14,602 nt of DNA from SIG440 sp045647905. GTDB taxonomy: Bacteria; Bacillota; Clostridia; Monoglobales; Monoglobaceae. Position 1 is the stretch's first letter. Every line of letters starts with the position of its first letter. The stretch lies in contig JAZRMZ010000132.1 in NCBI GenBank assembly GCA_045647905.1, positions 1-14,602 of the forward strand. The letters run 5' to 3'. Below the pieces are notes generated by a model. It worked only from the letters and a program-made list of their open reading frames with translations, ran no database searches and was not told the DNA's origin. This document shows, in pieces, positions 1 to 8,153 of the stretch. Both the position numbers and the translations under genes were made by a program.

Positions 1-3
1 TTG

Positions 4-11
4 TTTCCTCC
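4..11 (-). promoter_or_regulatory. Ribosome binding site of the next gene, which lies outside the window
   Basis: On the minus strand the sequence reads GGAGGAAA a few bases before the window edge, an excellent Shine-Dalgarno sequence. It implies that another minus-strand gene starts just beyond position 1, about 100 bp after the rpsP stop. In many Clostridia rpsP is followed by a KH-domain RNA-binding protein gene (khpA/ylqC) and then rimM; that identity is inferred from synteny only. The 99-bp spacer has a weak 5-bp hairpin (TTGCT/AGCAA on the minus strand) but no T-rich terminator. Confidence 0.6.
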
Positions 12-99
12 AAATTCGGTTCACACAGTTCAAAGCAGACAAATTGCTCAAAGCAACTTGCCGCTTCAAATCATCACAGTGTAAATATTCCCCCGGAAA

Positions 100-342
100 T
101 TAGATAATACCCTTTTCCTTGAGAAGACGCTTAACTGTATCTGTGGGCTGAGCACCGTTCTTAATCCATGTTGCAACCTTTTCTGCATCAAATTCAACTG
201 CAGCAGGCTTTGTCATGGGGTTATAAGTACCAACCTGTTCAATGAATCTGCCGTCTCTGGGGTATCTTGAATCTGCTACCACTACTCTGTAGAAAGGAGC
301 CTTCTTTGCACCCATTCTTCTCAAACGAATTTTTACTGCCAT
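100..342 (-). CDS. rpsP: 30S ribosomal protein bS16
   Basis: This 80-residue protein matches bacterial ribosomal protein bS16 over its full length. The N-terminus MAVKIRLRRMGAKKAPFYRV is typical, followed by the VVADSR and GRFIEQVGTYNP segments and a C-terminal half ending near LLKEKGII. bS16 binds 16S rRNA in the 30S body and helps assemble it. The ATG at 342 is preceded by GGAGGT about 9 bases upstream, so the start is firm. The gene follows ffh after a 51-bp AT-rich gap with no visible terminator, consistent with the conserved ffh-rpsP order of Firmicutes. Identification is essentially certain from sequence conservation. Confidence 0.97.
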   Translation of the reverse strand: MAVKIRLRRMGAKKAPFYRVVVADSRYPRDGRFIEQVGTYNPMTKPAAVEFDAEKVATWIKNGAQPTDTVKRLLKEKGII

Positions 343-393
343 AATAAATTACCTCCAAAAATATATTAATTTAATAATTTTCAAATTTTGTTG

Positions 394-1755
394 TTAAAAG
401 GGGAATTTCATTTTTCCCATCTTGCTCATTTTGCCCAGACGACCCATCTGCTTCATCATCTTGCCGCCCGACATTGCCTTCATCATCTTCTGCATCTGCT
501 CGAACTGCTTCACAAGAGCATTAACTTCGCCTATTGTGGTTCCGCTTCCCTTTGCAATTCTTTCACGACGTTTGGGAGTGAGCTTATCTCGAAGCTCCCG
601 TTCACCTTTCGTCATGGATTTTATCATCGCTTCAATGTGAAGTAGCTTTCTTTCATCTATACTCGCCCCCTGAAGCGCCTGTTTATTAACTCCCGGAATC
701 ATACCGATAAGCTGTTCAAGAGGACCCATTTTTTTCATCTGCTCCATCTGGTCAAGAAAATCATCAAATGTGAAGGTTGCGCTCCGCATTTTCTGTTCAA
801 GTTCCAGAGCCTTTTTCTCGTCAAGAGCCTGTTCGGCTTTTTCAATCAAGCTGAGCATATCACCCATACCGAGGATTCTTGACGCCATTCTTTCGGGATG
901 AAAAACTTCCAAATCAGAGAGCTTTTCGCCCATACCACAGAACTTAATAGGCTTGTTTGTAACTGCACGAACCGAAATCGCCGCACCGCCACGAGTATCA
1001 CCATCAAGTTTTGTGAGAACAACTCCGTCAATCTCCAGTTCCGAATTAAATGTTTCGGCAACATTAACAGCATCCTGACCCGTCATGGAGTCAACCACCA
1101 GAAGAATTTCGGTGGGCTCAATTTTTGCTTTTATATTTTTAAGCTCATTCATCAGTTCTTCATCAATATGAAGACGACCTGCCGTGTCCACAATCAACAC
1201 ATCATTTGAATGGAGCTTTGCGTGTTCCAGAGCCTTGGTTGCAATATCAACCGGGTCACGGCTTCCTTCAATGCTGAACACAGGAAGGTCAAGCTGACCA
1301 CCCACAACCTGAAGCTGCTTAACAGCCGCAGGACGGTATACGTCGCAGGCACAAAGAAGAGGTCTTTTTCCCTGCTTACGCAGGAGACCACCCAGTTTTG
1401 CCGCTGTTGTGGTTTTTCCGGCACCCTGAAGACCTGTCATCATTATGACCGTTGGCGGTTTTGACGAAATCTTCAGTTTTTGATTATCCGAACCCATAAG
1501 TTTTATAAGTTCTTCATTAACAATTTTTATAACCTGCTGTGCCGGAGTGAGAGATTCCATAACCTCTGCACCGTTGGCACGCTCTGAAACGCTGTTTATA
1601 AAATTCTTTACAACCTTGAAGTTAACATCGGCTTCCAGGAGTGCCAATTTAACTTCACGCATAGCTTCTTTCAGGTCAGCCTCAGAAATCTTACCTTTTC
1701 CGCGAAGCTTTTTAAACGCATTTTGCAGCTTGTCTGACAAACTTTCAAACGCCAT
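394..1755 (-). CDS. ffh: Signal recognition particle protein Ffh (SRP54), GTPase
   Basis: Ffh is the protein subunit of the bacterial signal recognition particle. It binds signal sequences of nascent membrane and secreted proteins together with the SRP RNA and docks with FtsY. The 453-residue product has the expected order. A helical N domain comes first. The G domain has P-loop GLQGAGKTT near residue 108, then DVYRPAAVKQL, DTAGRLHID and TKLDGDTRGG. The M domain is rich in methionine (FLDQMEQMKKMGP, LTPKRRERIAKGSG, and a Met/Lys-rich tail). An in-frame TTG 18 bases upstream is unlikely to be the start because the Shine-Dalgarno AAAGGAG lies inside that extension, 8 bases before the ATG at 1755. 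The gene sits 37 bp after ylxM, the usual partner arrangement. Confidence 0.97.
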   Translation of the reverse strand: MAFESLSDKLQNAFKKLRGKGKISEADLKEAMREVKLALLEADVNFKVVKNFINSVSERANGAEVMESLTPAQQVIKIVNEELIKLMGSDNQKLKISSKPPTVIMMTGLQGAGKTTTAAKLGGLLRKQGKRPLLCACDVYRPAAVKQLQVVGGQLDLPVFSIEGSRDPVDIATKALEHAKLHSNDVLIVDTAGRLHIDEELMNELKNIKAKIEPTEILLVVDSMTGQDAVNVAETFNSELEIDGVVLTKLDGDTRGGAAISVRAVTNKPIKFCGMGEKLSDLEVFHPERMASRILGMGDMLSLIEKAEQALDEKKALELEQKMRSATFTFDDFLDQMEQMKKMGPLEQLIGMIPGVNKQALQGASIDERKLLHIEAMIKSMTKGERELRDKLTPKRRERIAKGSGTTIGEVNALVKQFEQMQKMMKAMSGGKMMKQMGRLGKMSKMGKMKFPF

Positions 1756-1792
1756 AAGCCACACTCCTTTCAAAAGAATTCATATACTCAAT

Positions 1793-2164
1793 TTAATCCT
1801 CAGAATCATTAATCTGTTCAACAATTGTGAGAATTCGATTTATCTGATGCTTTATGCTGTCAGGGAGAAGTCTTGCTTCGGGAGATTTTTCGATTTCATC
1901 AATAATCTCATCAATCTCCGAAAGCTTGGATTTTATGCCCAAAAACCGTGAAACCAGACCTAATTTGGATTCAACATCATATAAAATAGTTTCCGACCGC
2001 TTCAGAGTGTCACGAACACCCTGTCGGCTGATTCCAAGTTCAACCCCAACCTCAGACAAAGACAAATCTTCGTTGTAATAAAGCTCAACGGTGTCTGCCT
2101 GCCTTTCGGTCAGCATATTTTTGTAAAAACTCAAAAGAAGGGAAATCTCAACGTTCTTTTCCAT
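1793..2164 (-). CDS. ylxM: YlxM family helix-turn-helix protein associated with SRP
   Basis: This 123-residue protein matches the YlxM/UPF0122 family, a small acidic DNA-binding-like protein almost always encoded just before ffh in Firmicutes. Residues about 35-57 (LSLSEVGVELGISRQGVRD) form a sigma-70 region-4-like helix-turn-helix, preceded by YKNMLTERQADTVELYYNEDL, a family hallmark. The C-terminal half is helical and acidic. In streptococci the family modulates SRP assembly and GTPase activity; a similar role here is inferred from homology and position. The ATG at 2164 has a purine-rich ribosome binding site (GAGGGGG) 6 bases upstream. It follows lgt after 63 bp containing a perfect 8-bp hairpin. 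Confidence 0.92.
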   Translation of the reverse strand: MEKNVEISLLLSFYKNMLTERQADTVELYYNEDLSLSEVGVELGISRQGVRDTLKRSETILYDVESKLGLVSRFLGIKSKLSEIDEIIDEIEKSPEARLLPDSIKHQINRILTIVEQINDSED

Positions 2165-2189
2165 TTTTATCCCCCTCTTTTTTCGATTA

Positions 2190-2211
2190 TGTAAAGCCGT
2201 TCAGCTTTACA
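2190..2211 (-). other. Perfect 8-bp hairpin in the lgt-ylxM spacer
   Basis: TGTAAAGC and GCTTTACA are perfectly complementary and separated by a 6-base loop, between the lgt stop and the ylxM ribosome binding site. No U-run follows on either strand, so it is not a convincing intrinsic terminator. It could be an mRNA processing or stability element, or part of a weak regulatory site; the sequence does not decide. It is the only structured element found between fur-box promoter and rpsP. Confidence 0.5.
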
Positions 2212-2227
2212 CCTCAACAATTGTAAC

Positions 2228-3043
2228 CTATATTTCCTCATTTGTCAAGTGTTTTTTTAATTTTTTTCTTTTATAGACGATAATTCCCATTGCAACAACA
2301 ACAAGACACACCGAAAGAACCTGCGACACTCTGAATGCACCCAGATAAAGAGAATCTGCCCGCAAGCCTTCAATCATAGTTCTGCCTGCACCGTACCATA
2401 TCATATACCTGCAAAAAATTTCGCCTTCAAATGCTTTTTTTCTTTTTGTTGTCAAAAGAATAATCAATCCAACAACATTCCACAATGATTCATAAAGAAA
2501 AGTGGGGTGAACCGATTGAGCAATGAAGTTCCCCTTATGTACAACAGTCATAGCCCATGGAAGATTTGTTTCGCTTCCAAAGGCTTCACCGTTGACAAAA
2601 TTCCCCCATCTTCCAACAGCCTGACCAATCAGCAGGCCTATGGCAAGAATATCAAGGGGCTTGCCCATATTGATTTTCTTTTTTCTGCAATAGAAGAAAA
2701 TCGCAATGGCCGCACCGATAATACCGCCGTACACAGCCAGACCGCCTTGACGCAGATTGAAAACCGACATAAGGTCATTTTTATAGGAATCCCATTGAAA
2801 TGCAACATAATAGAGCCTTGCTCCAACAATTGCCGACGGCAAGGCAATTAATATCATATTCAACAAATCATCCTGCTCCAAGTCTGTTTTTTTGCTTTCA
2901 TATGCACCATAGACAAAGGCAAGCAAAAGTCCTATTCCTATCAAAAACCCGTAAGCATAAACGTCAACACCAAAAATCGAAAATGCAATCCTGTTAACTT
3001 CAAATTCCAGCCCCAGATTGGGAAACGAAATATTATTTATCAT
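2228..3043 (-). CDS. lgt: Prolipoprotein diacylglyceryl transferase Lgt
   Basis: Lgt transfers diacylglyceryl from phosphatidylglycerol to the lipobox cysteine of prolipoproteins in the cytoplasmic membrane, the first step of lipoprotein maturation. The 271-residue product has about seven hydrophobic segments and the family signature GRWGNFVNGEAFG at residues 144-156, including the conserved Arg and Asn. It also has RQGGLAVYGG near 98-107, HPTFLYES, and a late MIEGLRADSL. The family HGG motif reads YGG here (Tyr105), a variant position. The start was set to ATG 3043 because GGAGGA lies 8 bases upstream; an upstream ATG would add eight residues without a ribosome binding site. It overlaps the end of the preceding peptidase gene by 11 bp, suggesting translational coupling. 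Zinc lipoprotein ZnuA, encoded upstream, would be a substrate. Confidence 0.95.
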   Translation of the reverse strand: MINNISFPNLGLEFEVNRIAFSIFGVDVYAYGFLIGIGLLLAFVYGAYESKKTDLEQDDLLNMILIALPSAIVGARLYYVAFQWDSYKNDLMSVFNLRQGGLAVYGGIIGAAIAIFFYCRKKKINMGKPLDILAIGLLIGQAVGRWGNFVNGEAFGSETNLPWAMTVVHKGNFIAQSVHPTFLYESLWNVVGLIILLTTKRKKAFEGEIFCRYMIWYGAGRTMIEGLRADSLYLGAFRVSQVLSVCLVVVAMGIIVYKRKKLKKHLTNEEI

Positions 3044-4340
3044 TCTCAGAATCCTCCAGGGGATCAATTACCGACATGGTACAGCAAGCCTCGTCAAAGT
3101 GTTCCCTGAGACGTGTCTCAAGGTCTTCAACCGTCACCTTTTCGACCAGTTCATTATAAGTCAACGGGTCAACGCCGTTCATAAATGACCGTATAAAATC
3201 ATTGCCCAGATTCTCAACGCTGTTGAATCTTCTGAGATTCTGTCCAATCAGCACTCTCTTTGCCACAGCAACCGCCTGTTCGTCCAGCTTTTCGGTTTTT
3301 GATTTTTCAAGATATTCAAGAACACGCCTGTAAACCGAATCGGGATCCTTTGACTCACCGCTCACCGATGAAAAACCGTAGTTCTTTTCAAGCTCGCTGT
3401 CCTTGCTGAAGCTGCCGTCAATGAGTCCCTCGCCGTAAAGCTCCATAAAGAACTCGCTGCTTTTGCCGAAAAGAACTTCAAGAAGAATATCCGTCTTTAT
3501 CTGTTTCTCCACAAGTTCCGCTCCGCATACTCCCGTTTCCTTCTCCTTGAATCCAATCAGGAACAAAGGCTTTGAAACACTCAATTTCTGATGAACAACT
3601 TTTTTCACAACCTCATATGGCTCCTGAATCATTCTTCGTTCTATCTTGCCCATATCCTTTTCGGGACTCACGTGCTTGTCAATATATTTTACCGCCTCAT
3701 CAGGGTCAATATCACCAACCATAACAAGAATCATATTTGAAGGATTGTAATAAGCCCTGCAACAATCATAAAGAAGCTGAGGAGTAATATGGCTGATGCT
3801 TTCAACCGTACCCGCAATGTCAGTTTTCACGGTATTGTTGTGATACATACCCTGAAGCATGTTGAAAAACAGCCTCCATCCCGGATCATCATCATACATT
3901 TTGATTTCCTGACCGATTATTCCCTGTTCCTTTGCAACATTTTCCTCTGTGAAATAAGGATTGTTCACAAATTCAAGAAGGATGTCAAGGTTTTCATAAA
4001 ACTTATCTGTACACGAATAAAGATATGCTGTCATATCAAAGCTTGTGAAGGCATTACTGCTTGCACCCGTAAGCGCAAACTTATCAAAGGCATTTTCACC
4101 ATCTTCCTCCTCAAAGAGCTTGTGTTCAAGAAAATGTGCAATTCCGTCAGGCAGCTTTATTTCTTCTCCTGTTTCGGGAACCTTCAGAACATCGTCAATT
4201 GAGCCGTATTCAGTTGCATATATTGCATAATACTTGCAAAAACCGGCCTTGGGAATAATATAAACCCTGAGCCCGCTTTCATGGACACCAAAAAGAATAC
4301 TTTCTTTAAGTGCTTTATTTTCGGTCTTTTCAAATTTCAT
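3033..4340 (-). CDS. ymfH: M16 family zinc metallopeptidase, YmfH-like (catalytic-type subunit)
   Basis: The 435-residue product belongs to peptidase family M16 and resembles Bacillus YmfH. It keeps the inverted zinc-binding motif HFLEH at residues 69-73. A downstream glutamate follows in IIGQEIKMYDDD (Glu145), at about the spacing of the third zinc ligand. LTGASSNAFTSFDMTAYLYS after the motif is characteristic of the family. A second, M16C-like half follows. It is encoded directly after a partner M16 gene lacking HXXEH, with an 11-bp overlap (ATG 4340, AGGAG 10 bases upstream), so the two proteins are likely made together and may form a heterodimer. In B. subtilis the ymfF-ymfH pair has been linked to maturation of the EF-P modification; whether that applies here is unknown, since no EF-P gene is in view. 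Confidence 0.9.
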   Translation of the reverse strand: MKFEKTENKALKESILFGVHESGLRVYIIPKAGFCKYYAIYATEYGSIDDVLKVPETGEEIKLPDGIAHFLEHKLFEEEDGENAFDKFALTGASSNAFTSFDMTAYLYSCTDKFYENLDILLEFVNNPYFTEENVAKEQGIIGQEIKMYDDDPGWRLFFNMLQGMYHNNTVKTDIAGTVESISHITPQLLYDCCRAYYNPSNMILVMVGDIDPDEAVKYIDKHVSPEKDMGKIERRMIQEPYEVVKKVVHQKLSVSKPLFLIGFKEKETGVCGAELVEKQIKTDILLEVLFGKSSEFFMELYGEGLIDGSFSKDSELEKNYGFSSVSGESKDPDSVYRRVLEYLEKSKTEKLDEQAVAVAKRVLIGQNLRRFNSVENLGNDFIRSFMNGVDPLTYNELVEKVTVEDLETRLREHFDEACCTMSVIDPLEDSENDK

Positions 4341-5613
4341 TGCCCTGAACTCCTTTCAAGAAATATATAGTATCAAGCTGAAGTGTGTTTGCCGCCGCAA
4401 CAATCCGTTCCTTTGTAACTTCATTCAGCTTTTCAAGGAAGCCGTCCACAGACTCCTCCACATCAAGCAAGCCTCTGCCCATATAAAAGTCCTCGGTTGC
4501 AGAAAGGCTGTCCTGGATTGAACCTGTCTGAGTTTTCAGATACATCTTTGCCGCCGTAATTTCATCGTCAGAAAACTCACCTTTTTTCATTTTATCAAGC
4601 TGGAGCATAATTTCATTATACGCTTCATCAAACTTGCTTGCCTCGATTCCTGCATTTATTTTCATACAGCTCTTGTTTCTGTCAAAAGCCGAAAATACAT
4701 AATACGCAAGACTGAGCTTTTCACGGACATTGTTGAAAAGTTTTGAGAATGGACTTCCGCCGTATATACACGAAAATACCGTCATGGCATAAAAATCGTC
4801 CGAAACGGGAGCAATTCCGCTATTGAATCCCATTGCAAGTTTGCTTTGGGATACGGGCATTTCCTCCGTAACATTCTTCACCTGAATATTTTCCTCAAAC
4901 TTTGCAAGCTTTGTTTCACAAATTTCGGGAGTGCGGTCTGCAAGATATGGTCCAAAGTTATCAACAATACATTTTTTCACAACTTCTCTGTCAAAAGAAC
5001 CGCTTACAAAAATATCCACCTTTGATTTGTTTATGATTTCACAATAGCGATCATAAAGATTCTTCCCGTCAATTGCATCCATATCCTCAATATACCCGTA
5101 GGTGAATATCTCATAAGGGTCGCCTTCAAACATAATTTCGTTGCACTTTACCACTGCATATTCTTTCTTATCGTTAATAAGCCCGAGAATATGGTTCTTT
5201 GCATTTTCCTTTTCCTGCTTAACATAAGTTTCATCAAAGCCACCTTCATTAACCAATGGGCAGAAAATAAACTCCTTCAAAAGCTCTGTAATGTCTCCGA
5301 TGATATTCTCTGAGATAAAGCTGTCGCTGACGAACTGCACCGAACACTTAATCAATGCACGGTCGCCACGCTTTCCGATATTTGCTCCGATTGACGCCCC
5401 ATACAGCTCCTCAGCACGCCGTGAAAGCTCAGTCAGAGTGGGATATTTCACCGTTCCTCTTTTGAGAATTCTCGGAATCAGAGCAGTTTTTGTAATATCC
5501 TCACGGCACAGAGGCACACAAAAATACACGCTCATCACATTGGTTTTGAATTTTTCCGTTTCAAGAAATCTCAGGCTGACACCCTTTGAGATTTCCATTT
5601 TTTCTGTTTTCAA
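4330..5613 (-). CDS. ymfF: M16 family peptidase-like protein, YmfF-like (non-catalytic partner)
   Basis: The 427-residue product has the two-half M16 architecture but no HXXEH motif. At the equivalent N-terminal place it reads LIPRILKRGT, so it cannot bind zinc in the usual way. It keeps the C-terminal substrate-side signature NNVREKLSLAYYV, with Arg297 and Tyr304/305 spaced like the R/Y motif of the inactive subunit in M16B heterodimers. It also has YGGSPFSKLF before this. This fits a YmfF role as partner of the adjacent YmfH. The start appears to be TTG at 5613, 9 bases after AGGAG; the first ATG (5598) is too far from that site. It begins 30 bp after the znuB stop with no terminator between, so it probably shares the zinc operon transcript. 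Confidence 0.87.
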   Translation of the reverse strand: MKTEKMEISKGVSLRFLETEKFKTNVMSVYFCVPLCREDITKTALIPRILKRGTVKYPTLTELSRRAEELYGASIGANIGKRGDRALIKCSVQFVSDSFISENIIGDITELLKEFIFCPLVNEGGFDETYVKQEKENAKNHILGLINDKKEYAVVKCNEIMFEGDPYEIFTYGYIEDMDAIDGKNLYDRYCEIINKSKVDIFVSGSFDREVVKKCIVDNFGPYLADRTPEICETKLAKFEENIQVKNVTEEMPVSQSKLAMGFNSGIAPVSDDFYAMTVFSCIYGGSPFSKLFNNVREKLSLAYYVFSAFDRNKSCMKINAGIEASKFDEAYNEIMLQLDKMKKGEFSDDEITAAKMYLKTQTGSIQDSLSATEDFYMGRGLLDVEESVDGFLEKLNEVTKERIVAAANTLQLDTIYFLKGVQGNEI

Positions 5614-5643
5614 ATCAAATCACTCCTTTTATCAATATTTATT

Positions 5644-6477
5644 CTATCTTCCTGCACATTTTCCTATGCAGAAAAAAACTACAAAACATATAATATTCAC
5701 CAACACTATGGAAGGCCCCACAGGCAGCTCCCATATTATTGAAGCAACAAAGCCAATTGCCGCACACAAAACAGCAATAATTGCGGTGCAAATGGTCACA
5801 CCCTTGAAACTTTTAAGAACACGCATAGCCGAAAGTGCAGGAAAAATAATCAACGCCGAGACAATCAGCGCCCCCACAAGTTTCATGGCAAGAACAATAA
5901 TTACAGCCGTGACAACTGCAATAACGGTGTTATATACTTCTGTTTTTTCGCCAATGGCCGCCGCAAAATCTTCATCAAAAGTAACTGCAAAAATTTTATT
6001 GTAAAAAAACACAAAAAGCATAATTACCAAAACCGACAGAACAAAGCACAGTATAACATCGGTTTTTGATAATGTAAGTATGGACGTTGCCCCAAAAAGT
6101 GATGCACAGACATCACCTGCAATATTCCCCGAAACGGAGAATACATTCAAAATCAGATAGCCAATTGAAAGTGCGCCCACCGAAACCATTGCAAGCGCCG
6201 CATCACCTTTGATTCTAGCATTCCGCCCTGCCCTAAGCAAAAAAATTGCCATTGCAACCGTCACGGGCAGAACAACAATCAACTCCTTTGACACCTGAAG
6301 CACCGCCGCAACGGCAAATGCCCCAAATGCCCCATGGGAAAGCCCGTCACCGATAAAGGAAAAACGCTTCAACACCAGGGTAACGCCAAACAGCGAGGCG
6401 CACAAGGCAATCATCATTGTTACAACAAGTGCGTATCGCACAAAGGGAAAGCCAAAATAATACAAAATTTCACTCAC
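5644..6477 (-). CDS. znuB: Zinc ABC transporter permease, ZnuB-like
   Basis: The 277-residue product is a highly hydrophobic ABC-3 family permease with roughly eight to nine membrane segments. GDGLSHGAFGAFAVAAVLQ near residues 43-61 is the family hallmark (SHxxxxG), and VGALIVSALIIFPALSAMRV is the conserved late segment. It forms the membrane channel for Zn2+ (possibly Mn2+) delivered by the upstream lipoprotein and powered by the neighbouring ATPase. The start codon is GTG, overlapping the end of the ATPase gene by four bases (GTGA), with a strong GGAGGTGAT five bases upstream. That overlap indicates translational coupling. Substrate is inferred from the histidine-rich binding protein and the Fur-type regulator in the same operon. 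Confidence 0.93.
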   Translation of the reverse strand: MSEILYYFGFPFVRYALVVTMMIALCASLFGVTLVLKRFSFIGDGLSHGAFGAFAVAAVLQVSKELIVVLPVTVAMAIFLLRAGRNARIKGDAALAMVSVGALSIGYLILNVFSVSGNIAGDVCASLFGATSILTLSKTDVILCFVLSVLVIMLFVFFYNKIFAVTFDEDFAAAIGEKTEVYNTVIAVVTAVIIVLAMKLVGALIVSALIIFPALSAMRVLKSFKGVTICTAIIAVLCAAIGFVASIIWELPVGPSIVLVNIICFVVFFCIGKCAGR

Positions 6478-7193
6478 ACCCCATCACCTCCACCAAGAAA
6501 GGTTTTTCCAACATTGCTGACCCTGTAATCCGACGCATTGCCAAAAAACAGGAGCTTATGGCTTATATGCAGAATGTGCTTTGCATACTTCATAGCCGAC
6601 GTAATATCATGGGAAACCATAACAATTGTTATTCCACTTTTGTTCAATTCTTCAATAACAGCATACATCTCTGCAGTTGCAACAGGGTCAAGCCCTGCCG
6701 CAGGTTCATCCAGAAGAAGAATTTTCTGCGAAGCACACAACGCCCTTGCAAGAAGCACACGCTGCTGCTGTCCTCCCGAAAGCTCTCTGTAACTGCAATT
6801 TGCAAGATTTGCAATTCCCAGCTTTTGCATGTTGTCACAGGCAAGCTGCCTCAATCTTTTTGAGTAAAACGGTCTGAATCCCCTTGCTTTAAGACACCCC
6901 GAAAGAACAATTTCACGTACCGAAGCCGGAAAATCTCTTTGAACCTCGGTTTGTTGCGGCAAATACCCGATGCCGCCTTTCACCAAATCATCATTCAGTG
7001 CAATCTGTCCTCTGATTGGCAGAGTCAGTTTCAGCAATGTTTTAATCAACGTGCTCTTTCCTGCACCATTTTCTCCCACAATGCACAAATAATCTCCCTG
7101 AACAACGTCAAAGGAAATATCTTCAGCAACCACCTTACCGTCATAACCCAAGGCAAGATTATGACATTCAATCTGAGGTTTGTTGTTCGACAT
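6474..7193 (-). CDS. znuC: Zinc ABC transporter ATP-binding protein, ZnuC-like
   Basis: This is a complete ABC ATPase of 239 residues: Walker A GENGAGKS at 40-47, Q-loop glutamine near 80, signature LSGGQQQRV at 138-146, Walker B ILLLDEP near 158-164 and the switch histidine in VSHD near 195. The opening IECHNLALGYDGKVV and ELSGGQQQRVLLARAL match the metal-uptake (ZnuC/MntB) group. It hydrolyses ATP on the cytoplasmic face to drive ZnuB. An in-frame TTG at 7199 exists, but ATG 7193 is better placed relative to the AAAGGGG ribosome binding site (8 bases). It lies 13 bp after znuA and overlaps znuB by 4 bp. Confidence 0.94.
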   Translation of the reverse strand: MSNNKPQIECHNLALGYDGKVVAEDISFDVVQGDYLCIVGENGAGKSTLIKTLLKLTLPIRGQIALNDDLVKGGIGYLPQQTEVQRDFPASVREIVLSGCLKARGFRPFYSKRLRQLACDNMQKLGIANLANCSYRELSGGQQQRVLLARALCASQKILLLDEPAAGLDPVATAEMYAVIEELNKSGITIVMVSHDITSAMKYAKHILHISHKLLFFGNASDYRVSNVGKTFLGGGDGV

Positions 7194-7206
7194 AGTCAAT
7201 ACCCCT

Positions 7207-8151
7207 TTATTCCAAAGCCTTTTTCAATGCTTCAAGATTTTCTTTCATAATTTCAATATAGCCAACACCGGCTTCAATTTGCATCTTGTCAATTATCTGA
7301 CAGGAATTCATAACAACAATATCAATATCTCTGTTCTTTGAATTCTCCTTTACGGTTTTTGCCACCGAGCTGTTTGATTTTTCAAGAACAACAACCGCTT
7401 TCTTTTCAAGTTCTTCAACTGTCTGTGTTATCTTTGCAATAACCTCAAAACTTGCGTCCTGATCAGTCGAACATCCCGAAAACGCCGCCACATAGCTTAT
7501 GCCGTAATCTTTTGTCATATAAAGAAAGGGAAAACGGTCTGCAACAACAATTGTTTTGTCCTTTGAATTGTCAACCGCCATTTTATACTCATTATCCAGA
7601 TTTTTCAGCAATGCCTTGAAGTTCTCTTTGTTTTTTTCATAGACTTCTGTCTGCACCGCATCATTGTCCGTAGCAAGCTCAATGAGCTTTTCACAAATTC
7701 CATCAACAGCCTTTTGAGCCAACTTCAGCGACATCCAAAAGTGTTCATCAAAGGGCTCTTCACCTTTATGTTCATGCTCATGATGATTTTCATCATCGCA
7801 AAGAAGGTCAGCCTTCAACAACTCAGAAAGTTTCAGATTATTTATGTCATTGTCATTCACAAACTTCTCTGCCCAAGCATCTGATTCGCCGCCCACATAT
7901 ATAAACAAATCGCAGGTGCTTATCCTTGTTATGTCCTTTGCCGTTGGCTGAAAGCTATGAACATCTCCGCTTCCCGACAAAAGTGTTACCTGAAAATCGG
8001 TTTCGTCAATTATATTGTTTACCCAGTCATAAACAGCAAAGTTTGTACACACAACCGAAATCTTATCCGTTTTTGCCGTTTCTTTCACACAACCTGAAAC
8101 AAAAAAAGCAATAATCAAAACAAAAACCGTAATTAAGTTTGTCTTTTTCAT
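7207..8151 (-). CDS. znuA: Zinc-binding lipoprotein of the ABC transporter, ZnuA-like
   Basis: The 314-residue product has a lipoprotein signal: basic start, hydrophobic stretch and lipobox VSGC with Cys21 as the lipidation site. It belongs to the cluster A-I metal-binding proteins. SGDVHSFQPT supplies the first ligand (His65) and DEHFWMS the second (His137). Between them, residues 121-128 (ENHHEHEH) form the histidine-rich loop typical of zinc rather than manganese proteins. At the third ligand site the usual HDAFGY is replaced by ADRFPFLY (residues 204-211), so the third His is absent. Related clostridial proteins show a similar ADRFPF pattern from memory. SGCSTDQDASFE and VLEKSN follow. 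The ATG at 8151 lies 2 bp after the regulator stop, with GAGGGG upstream. Confidence 0.92.
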   Translation of the reverse strand: MKKTNLITVFVLIIAFFVSGCVKETAKTDKISVVCTNFAVYDWVNNIIDETDFQVTLLSGSGDVHSFQPTAKDITRISTCDLFIYVGGESDAWAEKFVNDNDINNLKLSELLKADLLCDDENHHEHEHKGEEPFDEHFWMSLKLAQKAVDGICEKLIELATDNDAVQTEVYEKNKENFKALLKNLDNEYKMAVDNSKDKTIVVADRFPFLYMTKDYGISYVAAFSGCSTDQDASFEVIAKITQTVEELEKKAVVVLEKSNSSVAKTVKENSKNRDIDIVVMNSCQIIDKMQIEAGVGYIEIMKENLEALKKALE

Positions 8152-8153
8152 AA

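Noticed and set aside
3042..3052. ATTCT-n-AGAAT-like symmetry at the lgt start resembling a half-size Fur box
   Set aside because: Arms are short, it overlaps coding sequence and the ribosome binding site region, and there is no promoter beside it.
5291..6004. A 237-codon plus-strand open frame across ymfF and znuB
   Set aside because: It lies antisense to two clearly recognisable genes, crosses their junction, has no ribosome binding site and its translation resembles no protein family.
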